Positions 8,701 to 16,337 of a DNA stretch of 64,000 bases are shown here, piece after piece; positions within the stretch are counted from its first letter, which is position 1; each line of letters opens with the position of its first letter. Where the stretch lies: assembly GCF_001310895.1 (NCBI RefSeq), contig NZ_BAZS01000001.1, positions 124,001 through 188,000 of the forward strand. The letters are read 5' to 3'. This DNA comes from Virgibacillus halodenitrificans JCM 12304 (GTDB lineage: Bacteria > Bacillota > Bacilli > Bacillales > Amphibacillaceae). A model generated the notes under the pieces. It had not been told where the DNA came from. It worked only from the letters and a program-made list of their open reading frames with translations, and did not search any database. A program made the position numbers and the translations under genes.

Positions 8701-10484
8701 TTGGAAAAACTGCAGTAACTGCTGAAAAGATTTGGAATGAAGTTGATGAAAGATACCGTCCAGATCATGTAACTATAAACCTATTAGCAAATGGCGAAGT
8801 TATTGATACCCAAATAGTCACGGCTGATACGGATTGGATGTACACATTTAGTGATCTTGAGAAATATGATGAGCAAGGAAAAGAAATCACATATACCGTG
8901 AAAGAGAACGACGTTCCAGCAGGCTATGATGCAGATGTTGATGATTATAAGATAACAAATACGCAGAAATCTACAGAGGTAATTGGTACAAAAGAATGGA
9001 TAGAAGTGGATGAGCGTTATCGTCCGGATTCCATCACTGTGCAGCTTTTGGCGAATGGTGAAAAAGAAGCAACCGTTGAGGTCTCTGAGAATACAAATTG
9101 GACCTATGCATTTACAAATTTAGCGAAGTACGATAAAGCAGGCGAAGAAATCACCTATACAGTGGAAGAGCTTGATGTGCCAACAGGCTATAAATCAACA
9201 GTAGATAAATTTAACATCACAAACTCACAAAAATCGACCAAAGTAACTGGTGAGAAGACATGGTCAGAAGTTGATGAAAGATACCGCCCGGATTCCATTA
9301 CTGTTCAGCTTTTGGCAAATGGTGAGAAAGAAGCGACATTGGAAGTCTCAGCTGAAACAGACTGGAAATATGCTTTCACTGATTTAGCAAAGTATGATAA
9401 AACAGGCGAAGAAATCACCTACACGGTGGAGGAAATGAATGTTCCGACAGGCTATGAGGCAGAGGTAGATGGTTACAACATTACGAATACCCAAAAATCA
9501 ACCGAAGTAACTGGTGAGAAGACATGGGAGGAAGTAGATGAGAGATACCGCCCAGATACAATAACAGTGAATTTGCTGGCAAACGGTGTTGCGGAACAAT
9601 CTGCCGAAGTGTCCAAAGATACAGACTGGTCGTACACTTTTACAGACCTGGCCAAGTACGATAAAGAAGGTAACTTAATTACGTACACCATCAAAGAAGA
9701 CGCTGTTACTGGATATACTTCAACAGTGAGCGGCCATGATGTAACCAATACACAGCAAACGACAGAAGTGTCCGGAATGAAAACGTGGTTAGATGATGAA
9801 TCAGCAGATCGTCCGGATATAATTACGGTTCAAGTGAAAAATGGCGAAGAAATCGTTCAGTCACTAGAAGTCACAGCAGAAGACGATTGGAGTTACACAT
9901 TTAAAGACTTACCGAAGTACGATAAAGCAGGTAAGGAAATTAATTACTCCATTAATGAAAAAGCGGTTGATGGCTATAAAACGATCATTAACGGTTTCGA
10001 TATTACAAATCTTCGTGCAGATGTGACAGTGGTAGAAGGAGAAAAAATCTGGAAGAATGATAGTCCTGCAGAGCGACCGGAGGCAATCACAGTTATCTTA
10101 TATGCTAATGATAAGGAACTGAAGCGCCAGAAGGTTACAAAGGAAATGGATTGGAAGTATACTTTTGCCAGCCTACAGCAATTTGACGATGAAGGTAAAG
10201 CAATCGTGTACACGGTAGGTGAAAAACCGGTGGATGGATATGATACCGAAGTAAATGGATTTACCATAATAAACACATTAAAACCAAATGACCCTATTTC
10301 ACCAAACGATCCGGAGGACACGGATGATCCGGCACAACCGACCATTTCAGGAGGCGCAAGTAATTCGGGGAATGAACTGCCTAATACAGCGACGAATATT
10401 TTCAATATCTTCATGATAGGTGCAGGTTTCCTATTAGCTGGATTTGCTTTGTGGATATACAAGAGAAAGTTTGCAAGAGACTAA
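2748..10484 (+). CDS. Giant LPNTA-anchored Cna-B/SpaA-type surface adhesin
   Basis: The protein has 2578 residues and starts at ATG 2748, which has GAAAGGAG just upstream. An upstream in-frame start at 2667 lacks this and would spoil the signal peptide. Order: signal peptide (about 1-30); an Ig-like ligand-binding domain; an acidic low-complexity linker (about 130-240); a second N-domain and about five collagen-binding/adhesion modules (about 240-1060); four SpaA-like prealbumin domains from about 1072 with E-boxes such as YVQETKAPKGF; twelve Cna-B repeats from about 1452 to 2511 (motifs GTKTWLDD, RPDSITVQLLANG, YDKAGEEITYTVEE). The C-terminus has sorting motif LPNTA (2544-2548), a hydrophobic helix and a KRKF tail. 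Lys/Glu pairs in the B domains should form isopeptide bonds. It is exported and wall-linked. No sortase is in the window. Confidence 0.95.
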   Translation: MQRRLSMLFICVLLFQTMISGISPSLVKAEGKQQSIFTDSILTDEEGNKVKLEDVSAGAPVHINIGWSVKDKDIRADSNEKLQLPAELEFSEPQEGELGKEGSAIGTYQATSDGILTVQISNEIDNYPEASGTIVLSAVKSTDSTKANEQDASENPPEGESETSSPVTDENENTTTEPVAEEENGTEKQNPDKEKEKLNAESTNETTKIEDSAKEKDTKIVDGEDSETEKNLVQPAAQEVSGFNLLLDAVTDLDGNPYTEESLLEPKDQFWLNLDWNLENGHTYTAGDKQVFQLPKGIKVIEEISGELKDATGLTVATYKITKDKKVELIFTDYVETHSNVTGWIQIISQLDEKNVDVEDGEAIIDPIGEEGEIRIPIVQGESGKTIEKKGTPNKGYNADEINWEVIINKNRTSLTNATITDILPAGTEYKEGSLKVTKLKVDLYGNVLGDAEEVDVTGELFANGELSIPLGNIKDAYRVEYVTTVTDEEKKEFTNNAILSDDRLEDVSAKSTATINRGEAIKKKAAKSYNPKTGVIEWEIEFNYNEKNLNDVTLKDAWTPAGKLELVEDSLKFTEVTIDEEGDAHATGNVGLPEGAQLVPGTDQFEVTGITTTKPYKVTYQTKVKDRVLDPFEVANTAGFGTETAKSGTQVGAYYGSKSAGTVDYKNKTIDWKIEINHDEYPIENISIKDTLGEGLALKEDTLKVTVDGADYKDFSISGDNPFTIQFPNDFTTDKKIVITYQTSYVADEVPEYKPTNTAAITWTPEGSSDSMTKKVTAGTELNNKTKNNDWKNGSYDPETKEITWTIYTNYRENEIGNLIVKDAPQGNQKIVADSIVVKELAIDEKGNISEGNELTNGISVDSEQNTFQVTIGETNKAHKIEYKTSLVGLSDIQTEYVNKAEVLDGETNLSNLDAKVGIAKAETYGEKSGYQDGKQVHWSVKVNLGQQKINNLKLVDTISANQEYLTNTIKVYKASVDTNGKATKGEEISPEQYQLTHTTGEPDFTIIWKNEVERAFIVEYSTLFFAGHNEDVTNNYEVTGDNIVDDGKTNGDGSVTIKQLASGGGNGEAGYLVVDKVDTTYGKEETSLEGAEFDLIDADTGNVLKSGTTDENGQIDFGRLLFGEYELHERVVPDGYVTKNERQTIIIDKKYEQNNEQTKTTYRVENFVPVYAIELIKTDNKSKALQDAEFTLYDGDKKELAKATTNQDGKILFENLKEAGTYYVQETKAPKGFVLDSTEHKVVIGDKEPEPVKVSVTNKPRGAVVLTKKDLDSDIALKGVEFALQKQDDTGDYQTIATLTTDDKGKIRTSNTLEAGNYQFVETKGLDGYRTNGTPIKFTVNVNSTKDQQLTMKNERYKGSVELVKKDDVTDATLKNATFKLVKADGELVKENLTTNNQGELRIDDLFLGKYQLIETKAPAGYRLEETPIDIDITEDNQVIEKVMTNEKITDITVEKKWNNSSGDNESVTVKLLPTDQTVKLSEKNDWKATFKDLSVYDEAGEAIDYQVEELNVDGYNSAVTGDRVNGFIITNTETTTVEGTKTWLDDGSADRPDAITVKLLANGGKVATTEVKAANDWKYSFKDLDKYDANGEEIAYTIEEVPVEGYETTVNGFDLENLRVGTVSVKGEKIWQDEDPTDRPEEITVNLKRNIDGVEDKSFSKNKTVKPNNQGKWVYTFTDLAEFDEHGAAYTYTVKETNVPEKYEAKIDGYDIINTRVGTTEVSGKKRWKDDKITDRPETITINLLRNNVVVDTTQTTADDDWVYRFQDLPKYDNKGQLYDYTVKEQDVKGYDSQVSGFDITNTRAEKKSIEVTKGWLDDNSKDRPTSIIVYLKQNGELFDTLQLKAEDDWTYVFNDLEAYDENGQEYAYTVEEKALEGYETKIDGFNITNLRVGKTDVTGTKTWLDDNSPDRPESITVKLLANGEETNETATVSADSDWKYAFTDLEKYDDQGKEIAYTVDEEVVEGYKKSISNNNITNLRVGKTAVTAEKIWNEVDERYRPDHVTINLLANGEVIDTQIVTADTDWMYTFSDLEKYDEQGKEITYTVKENDVPAGYDADVDDYKITNTQKSTEVIGTKEWIEVDERYRPDSITVQLLANGEKEATVEVSENTNWTYAFTNLAKYDKAGEEITYTVEELDVPTGYKSTVDKFNITNSQKSTKVTGEKTWSEVDERYRPDSITVQLLANGEKEATLEVSAETDWKYAFTDLAKYDKTGEEITYTVEEMNVPTGYEAEVDGYNITNTQKSTEVTGEKTWEEVDERYRPDTITVNLLANGVAEQSAEVSKDTDWSYTFTDLAKYDKEGNLITYTIKEDAVTGYTSTVSGHDVTNTQQTTEVSGMKTWLDDESADRPDIITVQVKNGEEIVQSLEVTAEDDWSYTFKDLPKYDKAGKEINYSINEKAVDGYKTIINGFDITNLRADVTVVEGEKIWKNDSPAERPEAITVILYANDKELKRQKVTKEMDWKYTFASLQQFDDEGKAIVYTVGEKPVDGYDTEVNGFTIINTLKPNDPISPNDPEDTDDPAQPTISGGASNSGNELPNTATNIFNIFMIGAGFLLAGFALWIYKRKFARD

Positions 10485-10488
10485 AACT

Positions 10489-10532
10489 TAAAAAGCGATC
10501 GCATACTGTAGCTGTATGCGATCGCTTTTTTT
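10489..10532 (+). terminator. Strong terminator after the adhesin gene
   Basis: A 16-bp perfect stem, AAAAGCGATCGCATAC (10491-10506) with its complement (10514-10529), is followed by further T residues. The loop is TGTAGCT. It could work in both directions. Confidence 0.9.
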
Positions 10533-10602
10533 AGGTTCTATTTTAATGTTGGAGTTCAACTGGAGTATTTGCAGAGATGGAGGAATTTCGTATCACTGAC
10601 AA

Positions 10603-10676
10603 AAATAATCGTCCACAGAGCAAGGGAACCCGCCGGAGGATGAAATAATCGTCCGGAGAGCTCGGGAATCCGCCGA
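10603..10676. repeat. Family C direct repeat, 40-bp period
   Basis: Two copies begin AAATAATCGTCC at 10603 and 10643. Each continues with an AGAGC...GGGAA.CCGCCG block (about 33 bp, with five mismatches between copies). The copies lie between the convergent adhesin and kinase genes. The unit is twice the 20-21 bp period of the family A and B arrays and contains a GAGAG core in its second copy. Confidence 0.7.
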
Positions 10677-10712
10677 ATGTCGAAGATCAACCTCGCTATA
10701 CAATAAATAGCT

Positions 10713-13700
10713 TTATTTATTCAACGGGATGGTAAATTGAATGCGTGTGCCCTCATTTAACTTTGATTCAATTTCCAATCCTTTTCCAAATAGTTTCTTT
10801 AGTCGAAGGTTTGTATTAGCCATCCCAATTCCCCTGGACTGATTTGAACTTTTTTGAAGAAGTTGATCAACAACATTTTGTTCCATCCCTACACCATCAT
10901 CAGCAACAGAAACAATGGCATGATTAGAATGAACCGCTACAGTAATATAAACGCATCCGCCAATAGGGCGTGGTAAGATGCCATGCTGAATTGCATTTTC
11001 GACAAGTGGCTGTATTGTTAAAGGAGGTATACGTATGTCTGTGACGTTCTCTATATCCCACTCTACAGCTAAACGCTCACCAAATCGTTCTGTTTCAATA
11101 TATACATATGATTTAACTATTTCCAATTCTTCCTGCAGAGAAATAAGTGTGTCAACATTTTTAATATCAAAACTCCTGCGTAAATAATTACCAAATTGGT
11201 TTAATAGTTTTGTCATTCTAGTTGTATCCACTTCACTTAGTGATGCAATCGTGTTTAATGTATTAAAAAGAAAATGTGGTCGGATCTGCGCTTGTAATAA
11301 AGCCGCCTCCATGCGCAGATGTTCATGAATAGAAACTTTTAGATCAATTAGAGATTTCACTCGAGAAAGTAATTCGACCCCATCTACAGGTTTGGCGATA
11401 TAATCATTCGCACCTGCATCAAATGCTGTATGAATATCCTCTGTCTGGTTGCGAGCTGTTAGTAATAAGATAGGTAACTCTGACACTGTATACTGTTTTC
11501 GTATTTCTCTTGTTAACTGGTACCCAGACATATTTGGCATCATTACATCTGAAATAATTAAATCCCATTGTTTGTCTGTTAGACGGTTTAGAGCCTCTTC
11601 GCCATTACTTGCTGTACCAAGGTGGTATTTTTCATCAAGCAGCCTACGTAAGATTTTCAGGTTAACAGGGTCATCGTCCACAATTAGTACATTGGAGGTA
11701 GAATGTCTAGTCGTTTCCTTTTTACGTGGAGCTTGTAAAACGGATGTATTCGAGTCCACTACCGCAGCTACTTCTTCTTCATTCTCATCCTCATTCATTG
11801 GCGTACTCTTTGCAAGTGGAAGGGTAAATGTAAAAGAAGATCCTTTTTCTAAGACAGATGTAACTCCAATACTGCCTCCATGAAGTTCAATCAGTTGTTT
11901 ACTTATGGAAAGACCGAGTCCAATTCCCTCTTCTTTGTAATTTCGTATATCACTGCCTTGTGAGTAAGGGTTGAAGATAGCTGCTTGCTCTTCATCGCTA
12001 ATGCCAATGCCAGTATCACGGATAGTAATAGTTGCCCACGTTTTTGTAGAGGTAGCTGTAATTGTAATGTTACCTTCTTCCGTATATTTAACGGCATTAT
12101 GAAGTAAGTTAAAAATAATTTGCGTTATCCTATTTTTATCAGCCAGCACAAGTGGAAAGTCACTTTCTATTTTATTTATAATATCAAGTTTTTTTCCATC
12201 CGTCATAAAGGAAACAATGTCGATAACACCTGACGAAACGGAGGATAAATTTGTTGGCTGTTTATTTAGTTCAATATGTTTATCCTTCAGCTTAGACATG
12301 TCGAGTAAATCATTCAATGTAAACTTCATTTGTTTTCCAATACGTACTAATAAACTTAGATAACTTTTATTTTCTTCAGATAACTGCTCCGACTTATTAT
12401 GTAGAATTGATTGGGCAATTGTAATTATTCCATGTAATGGATTTCGTAACTCATGCGAAGTATGTGCTAAGAACTCATCCTTCTTCTTATCAGCTCGAAG
12501 TAGTTCCGCTTTCTGTAGCTCATTTAATTGGACAGTTCGATTGTATCTGCTTAATAACAAACCACCAATGGCAAGAATTCCAACTACAAAATCAACAGGA
12601 TAATATGGAATATCAAATAAATTCAAATTAATAGCAACACCCCATAACACATTAAAGAAGTTTACTATATTTGCTATTAAAATATAAAAAGCATCTATGT
12701 TTCCTTTTTTCAATAGTTTAATTACAACAACAGTTATAGAAGTGTAAGAAATTACATTTAATAACATAATAGTGTAACCGACATAAGACAGGCCGCCTTC
12801 AGGAAGAATAAATAAAGCAATAACAGATAAAGGATATAAAATAAATAGGCTTCGGAACATTACACTATTTATATGAAATACATGTTTTACAAATTGAAGC
12901 ATGAAAAAGAGAACGCCAGCAAAAGAGAAGTAAAGTAGCTTATATGCAAATGTACTGTCAATTGTAAAAGGTTGAATTAATAGTTTATCTTCATCTACTA
13001 AGATACTCAAAGCAGCAAAAACAAGAAGAAGGCCAAAAAATAATAATTCTTTTTTGGTGGTTTGTCTGCTTATAAGGTACAAAGATAATGCATATATACT
13101 GTGAATAATCAGAAGTACAACCATAGAGATTTGTAGTATTCTAGAAAAATATATTTGATTATTTATTGTTTTATTCAGGCCAAAATCAATAGAAAAAGGT
13201 ATACCTCCAGGTTGGAAATTTTCAAAGTTTGCGACCTGAATAAGTAAGTCAACTTCATTAGAAAATGTCGAAACAGTAGCCTTATAGGTGCCTGGCTTTG
13301 ATTTATAGCTAGCTTCTTCTTTTGATGGTATTCCGGTTTCTAAAATTAAATCATCATGGGCATATACACGGTAGGCAGAGGAAATATCTTTTATTCTAAG
13401 TCCGTATAATTCTTGCTCTTCCAATGCTTTAGGTAAAATAATCTTTAAGTGATAGGTTCCATAATGAATGTTATCTTTATTTTCGGAATTAAGATTCCAT
13501 GTGCCTGGTACCATCATGGATATTTGTTTTAAATTATTATCGTCTGAAATAAGAGTAGGAGAAAGAAGGCGGTTTGGATAAAAGTCCCATTCTCCATTAA
13601 GAGAAACTGTTTCTGAAGGGACCAGATTGATTTCTGATAAATCCAAAACACCATCAGTAGCTTGCATTTCATGACTTGGTTGATAATACATTATCCACAT

Positions 13701-13775
13701 TATGCGAAAACAAGTTAATATGAAAATAAGCATGATTAGTAGAATAATAAGTTTTTTTATCGAAAAGGACTTCAT
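10713..13775 (-). CDS. Hybrid sensor with 7TM module, HisKA kinase, receiver and second LytS-type kinase
   Basis: The protein has 1020 residues. An N-terminal membrane helix (about 8-30) is followed by an extracellular 7TMR-DISM-like beta domain (about 40-205) and about seven membrane helices (about 210-410). The HisKA box HTSHELRNPLHG has His441 and is followed by an HATPase domain. A receiver follows with Asp743 in ISDVMMPN. A second kinase of the LytS/His_kinase type has His834 in QIRPHFLFNTLNT and its own ATPase (DDGVGM). I chose ATG 13775, which has GAGTG 6 nt upstream. A TTG at 13793 gives 1026 residues but lacks a ribosome site. Probable partner is the BTAD regulator at 1258-2400, on the other side of the adhesin. 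Confidence 0.9.
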   Translation of the reverse strand: MKSFSIKKLIILLIMLIFILTCFRIMWIMYYQPSHEMQATDGVLDLSEINLVPSETVSLNGEWDFYPNRLLSPTLISDDNNLKQISMMVPGTWNLNSENKDNIHYGTYHLKIILPKALEEQELYGLRIKDISSAYRVYAHDDLILETGIPSKEEASYKSKPGTYKATVSTFSNEVDLLIQVANFENFQPGGIPFSIDFGLNKTINNQIYFSRILQISMVVLLIIHSIYALSLYLISRQTTKKELLFFGLLLVFAALSILVDEDKLLIQPFTIDSTFAYKLLYFSFAGVLFFMLQFVKHVFHINSVMFRSLFILYPLSVIALFILPEGGLSYVGYTIMLLNVISYTSITVVVIKLLKKGNIDAFYILIANIVNFFNVLWGVAINLNLFDIPYYPVDFVVGILAIGGLLLSRYNRTVQLNELQKAELLRADKKKDEFLAHTSHELRNPLHGIITIAQSILHNKSEQLSEENKSYLSLLVRIGKQMKFTLNDLLDMSKLKDKHIELNKQPTNLSSVSSGVIDIVSFMTDGKKLDIINKIESDFPLVLADKNRITQIIFNLLHNAVKYTEEGNITITATSTKTWATITIRDTGIGISDEEQAAIFNPYSQGSDIRNYKEEGIGLGLSISKQLIELHGGSIGVTSVLEKGSSFTFTLPLAKSTPMNEDENEEEVAAVVDSNTSVLQAPRKKETTRHSTSNVLIVDDDPVNLKILRRLLDEKYHLGTASNGEEALNRLTDKQWDLIISDVMMPNMSGYQLTREIRKQYTVSELPILLLTARNQTEDIHTAFDAGANDYIAKPVDGVELLSRVKSLIDLKVSIHEHLRMEAALLQAQIRPHFLFNTLNTIASLSEVDTTRMTKLLNQFGNYLRRSFDIKNVDTLISLQEELEIVKSYVYIETERFGERLAVEWDIENVTDIRIPPLTIQPLVENAIQHGILPRPIGGCVYITVAVHSNHAIVSVADDGVGMEQNVVDQLLQKSSNQSRGIGMANTNLRLKKLFGKGLEIESKLNEGTRIQFTIPLNK

Positions 13776-13880
13776 CAGGTTCACTCGTTTCAACTAGTAA
13801 TAGTTACCAATTTATCTATCCATCTATTATAATGTTTGCTGAAACGTTATACAACTCAGTTAGGGTTTTATTTGAAGAAC

Positions 13881-13917
13881 AAAAAAAGCAATCAATCAAG
13901 CGTTTGATTAATTGCAA
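13881..13917 (-). terminator. Terminator of yjbQ
   Basis: On the minus strand GCAATTAATCAA pairs with TTGATTGATTGC (one mismatch, 13888-13915) and runs into seven T residues. It lies downstream of the minus-strand yjbQ gene and upstream of the kinase gene. Confidence 0.75.
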
Positions 13918-14020
13918 TAGAGTGGAGGGAGTAGTTATTTATTAAATAACCAGTGGTAAATTTAGACATAATCTCACAAATTATTTCCCGGGAAATGACA
14001 TATTTAGTCACAGTTTAATC

Positions 14021-14425
14021 TTATTTGTCAGCGATAACCTTCACATGGTATTTTCGGCTTCGTGGACCGTCAAATTCACAAAAGTACACTCCTTGCCATG
14101 TGCCAAGCACTAACTCTCCCTCTGAAATAATTAACGTCTGAGCATGACCAACTGTGCTTGTTTTAAGATGTGCAGCCGTATTTCCTTCTGCATGCTTGTC
14201 TTGTGGATGTGTCCAAGGGTAGATCTTATCCAGTCGCATCAGCATATCTGTTTTTACATCCGGATCCGCATTTTCATTTACAGTAATTCCAGCTGTAGTA
14301 TGAAGAGAGGAAACAATTGCAATGCCTTCCTGAATACCTTGTTCCTTTACCCATCCCTCGATTTCATGTGTAATATCCAACATCTCAGAATGCGAGTGTG
14401 TTTGAATATGAAATTCTTTGTTCAT
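14021..14425 (-). CDS. yjbQ: YjbQ/UPF0047 family protein
   Basis: The protein has 134 residues. It starts at the ATG at 14425, with GAAAGGAAG upstream. A longer in-frame reading up to 14728 only translates the repeat array. It matches the compact YjbQ/UPF0047 fold: [13 protein letters not shown] in the middle, [17 protein letters not shown], and a C-terminal [19 protein letters not shown]. Family members carry clustered His residues as a metal-like site. An Escherichia coli homologue can substitute weakly for thiamin-phosphate synthase, but the physiological role is unsettled. The gene appears monocistronic, bounded by its own terminator and by the family B repeats upstream. Confidence 0.9.
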   Translation of the reverse strand: MNKEFHIQTHSHSEMLDITHEIEGWVKEQGIQEGIAIVSSLHTTAGITVNENADPDVKTDMLMRLDKIYPWTHPQDKHAEGNTAAHLKTSTVGHAQTLIISEGELVLGTWQGVYFCEFDGPRSRKYHVKVIADK

Positions 14426-14533
14426 GTATAACTTCCTTTCAGTTAATAATTTTATTGTTATGTCCAGTATATATGTAACCATTCTACAAATAATTAAACT
14501 GGCGAAAGCGAAAAGTGATGTCACATCTCCGGG

Positions 14534-14738
14534 ATGAGAGCCCGCACTATCCAAATGAGAGAGGCGCCCAGAATATGAGAAACCCAGGCGCCCAAATGAG
14601 AGAGGCGCCCAGAATATGAGAAACCCAGGCGCCCAAATGAGAGAGGCGCCCAGAATATGAGAGCCCCCGCCACCCAAATGAGAGAGCCGCTCGGAATATG
14701 AGAGAGCGCCGTGCAATATGAGAGCCACTCCCCCAACA
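14534..14738. repeat. Family B 20/21-bp periodic array, ATGAGAG
   Basis: Ten ATGAGAG/ATGAGAA cores start at 14534, 14555, 14575, 14596, 14616, 14637, 14657, 14678, 14698 and 14718, so spacing alternates mainly 21, 20, 21, 20. A 41-bp dimer (AAATGAGAG + 12, then AATATGAGA + 13) is repeated almost exactly between 14553 and 14656, a recent duplication. Spacers are GC-rich (GGCGCCC). The array lies between divergent yjbQ and mtlA. Sister array at 53187-53331. Confidence 0.9.
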
Positions 14739-14890
14739 AAACAGCTTACCCAACACCATCATAAATAAAAATATGGCAGTAATACATATGCCAAAATGGA
14801 GTTTAGATTATATTGTTATAGCCATGTGAACTGTATAAAATTTAATTATAGCAATAATAAATCAAATTATTAATAAATAGGAGGGTTTTT

Positions 14891-16312
14891 ATGGCTGAAA
14901 ATAATGGGGTTCGTGTCAAGGTTCAACGCTTTGGTAGTTATTTAAGTGGTATGATTATGCCGAATATCGGTGCGTTTATTGCGTGGGGGATTATTACTGC
15001 CTTATTTATCCCGGATGGCTGGTTACCAAATAAGCAGCTGGCTGAGTTAGTTGGTCCAATGATCACTTACTTGTTACCTTTGTTAATTGGTTTTACAGGT
15101 GGACGAATTGTATATGATATTCGTGGTGGTGTCGTGGGTGCCACTGCGACGATGGGAGTTATCGTTGGGGCTGAGATACCTATGTTTTTAGGTGCTATGG
15201 TTATGGGCCCACTTGGTGGATACTTAATTAAAAAGGTGGACCAGTTGTTCCTGGATAAAATTCGTTCAGGCTTTGAAATGCTATATAATAACTTTTCAGC
15301 CGGAATTTTGGCAGCATTGTTAGCTATTGCAGCTTCACTTGGAATTGGCCCGGTAGTAGAATCGTTAAATCAGATTTTGGCAACAGGGGTAGAAGCAATA
15401 ATTGGTGCTGGATTAATTCCGCTGGCGAACATCATAATTGAACCTGCGAAAATCCTGTTTTTAAATAATGCAATCAATCATGGGATCTTAAGTCCTATTG
15501 GAATTGAACAGGCAACAGAAACCGGAAAGTCTATCTTATTCCTTTTGGAAGCTAACCCAGGACCTGGTTTAGGAATTTTATTAGCTTTCACTGTATTTGG
15601 GAAGGGTATGTCGAAGAGTTCTGCACCAGGAGCAGCACTAATCCACTTTATTGGTGGTATTCATGAAATTTACTTCCCATATGTGTTAATGAAGCCTGCT
15701 CTTGTGCTGGCAGCTATTGGTGGAGGAATTAGTGGTGTCTTCACCCTGACATTGTTTGATGCTGGATTACGCGCGCCGGCTTCCCCAGGGAGTATCATTG
15801 CCGTGCTTGCGATGACCGAGAAGGGTAGTTATGTTGGCGTTATATTAAGTGTGATAATCGCGACAGCAGTCTCATTCCTAATCGCAGCAATTATTTTGAA
15901 GACAAGCAAAGCAGAAGAAGCGGATTTAACTTCTGCAGCTGGTAAAATGGAAGAAATGAAAGGGAAGAAGAGCTCCGTCGCTGGAACTTTCGCTAACTCG
16001 GAAAAAGAGGAAGAGCAAACTTTCAAAAAATCAAATGAGAATGTAGATAAAATTATCTTCGCCTGTGATGCAGGTATGGGTTCCAGTGCAATGGGTGCTT
16101 CATTATTAAAGAACAAATTCAAAAAAGCAGATATTGATATTGCAGTAACAAACAAGGCGATAAATGATATTCCTGAAGATGCGGATATTGTCATCACGCA
16201 TAAGGATTTGACGACAAGAGCTAAAGATAAAATGCCGGAAGCTGAGCATATTTCCGTAGAGAATTTCTTAAACAGTCCTGCATACGACGACTTAGTGAAC
16301 CGTTTTAAATAA
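14891..16312 (+). CDS. mtlA: Mannitol-specific PTS enzyme IICB
   Basis: The protein has 473 residues. It imports mannitol and phosphorylates it to mannitol-1-phosphate. Membrane IIC domain, about 1-340, with the conserved NNAINHGILSP and IHEIYFPYVLMKP stretches. A charged linker leads to IIB, about 385-473, with the phospho-cysteine in FACDAGMGSSAMGAS. There is no fused IIA; that is the separate mtlF. GGAGGG lies 7 nt before the ATG. It is first gene of mtlA-mtlR-mtlF-mtlD, the arrangement known from Geobacillus. Confidence 0.97.
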   Translation: MAENNGVRVKVQRFGSYLSGMIMPNIGAFIAWGIITALFIPDGWLPNKQLAELVGPMITYLLPLLIGFTGGRIVYDIRGGVVGATATMGVIVGAEIPMFLGAMVMGPLGGYLIKKVDQLFLDKIRSGFEMLYNNFSAGILAALLAIAASLGIGPVVESLNQILATGVEAIIGAGLIPLANIIIEPAKILFLNNAINHGILSPIGIEQATETGKSILFLLEANPGPGLGILLAFTVFGKGMSKSSAPGAALIHFIGGIHEIYFPYVLMKPALVLAAIGGGISGVFTLTLFDAGLRAPASPGSIIAVLAMTEKGSYVGVILSVIIATAVSFLIAAIILKTSKAEEADLTSAAGKMEEMKGKKSSVAGTFANSEKEEEQTFKKSNENVDKIIFACDAGMGSSAMGASLLKNKFKKADIDIAVTNKAINDIPEDADIVITHKDLTTRAKDKMPEAEHISVENFLNSPAYDDLVNRFK

Positions 16313-16337
16313 AGTTCTAATTTGTTTAAGAGGGGAG

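Noticed and set aside
14426-14762. Minus-strand ORFs and an N-terminal extension of yjbQ with [10 protein letters not shown]-type repeats
   Set aside because: They translate the family B array. The real yjbQ start at 14425 has a good ribosome site and matches the family length.
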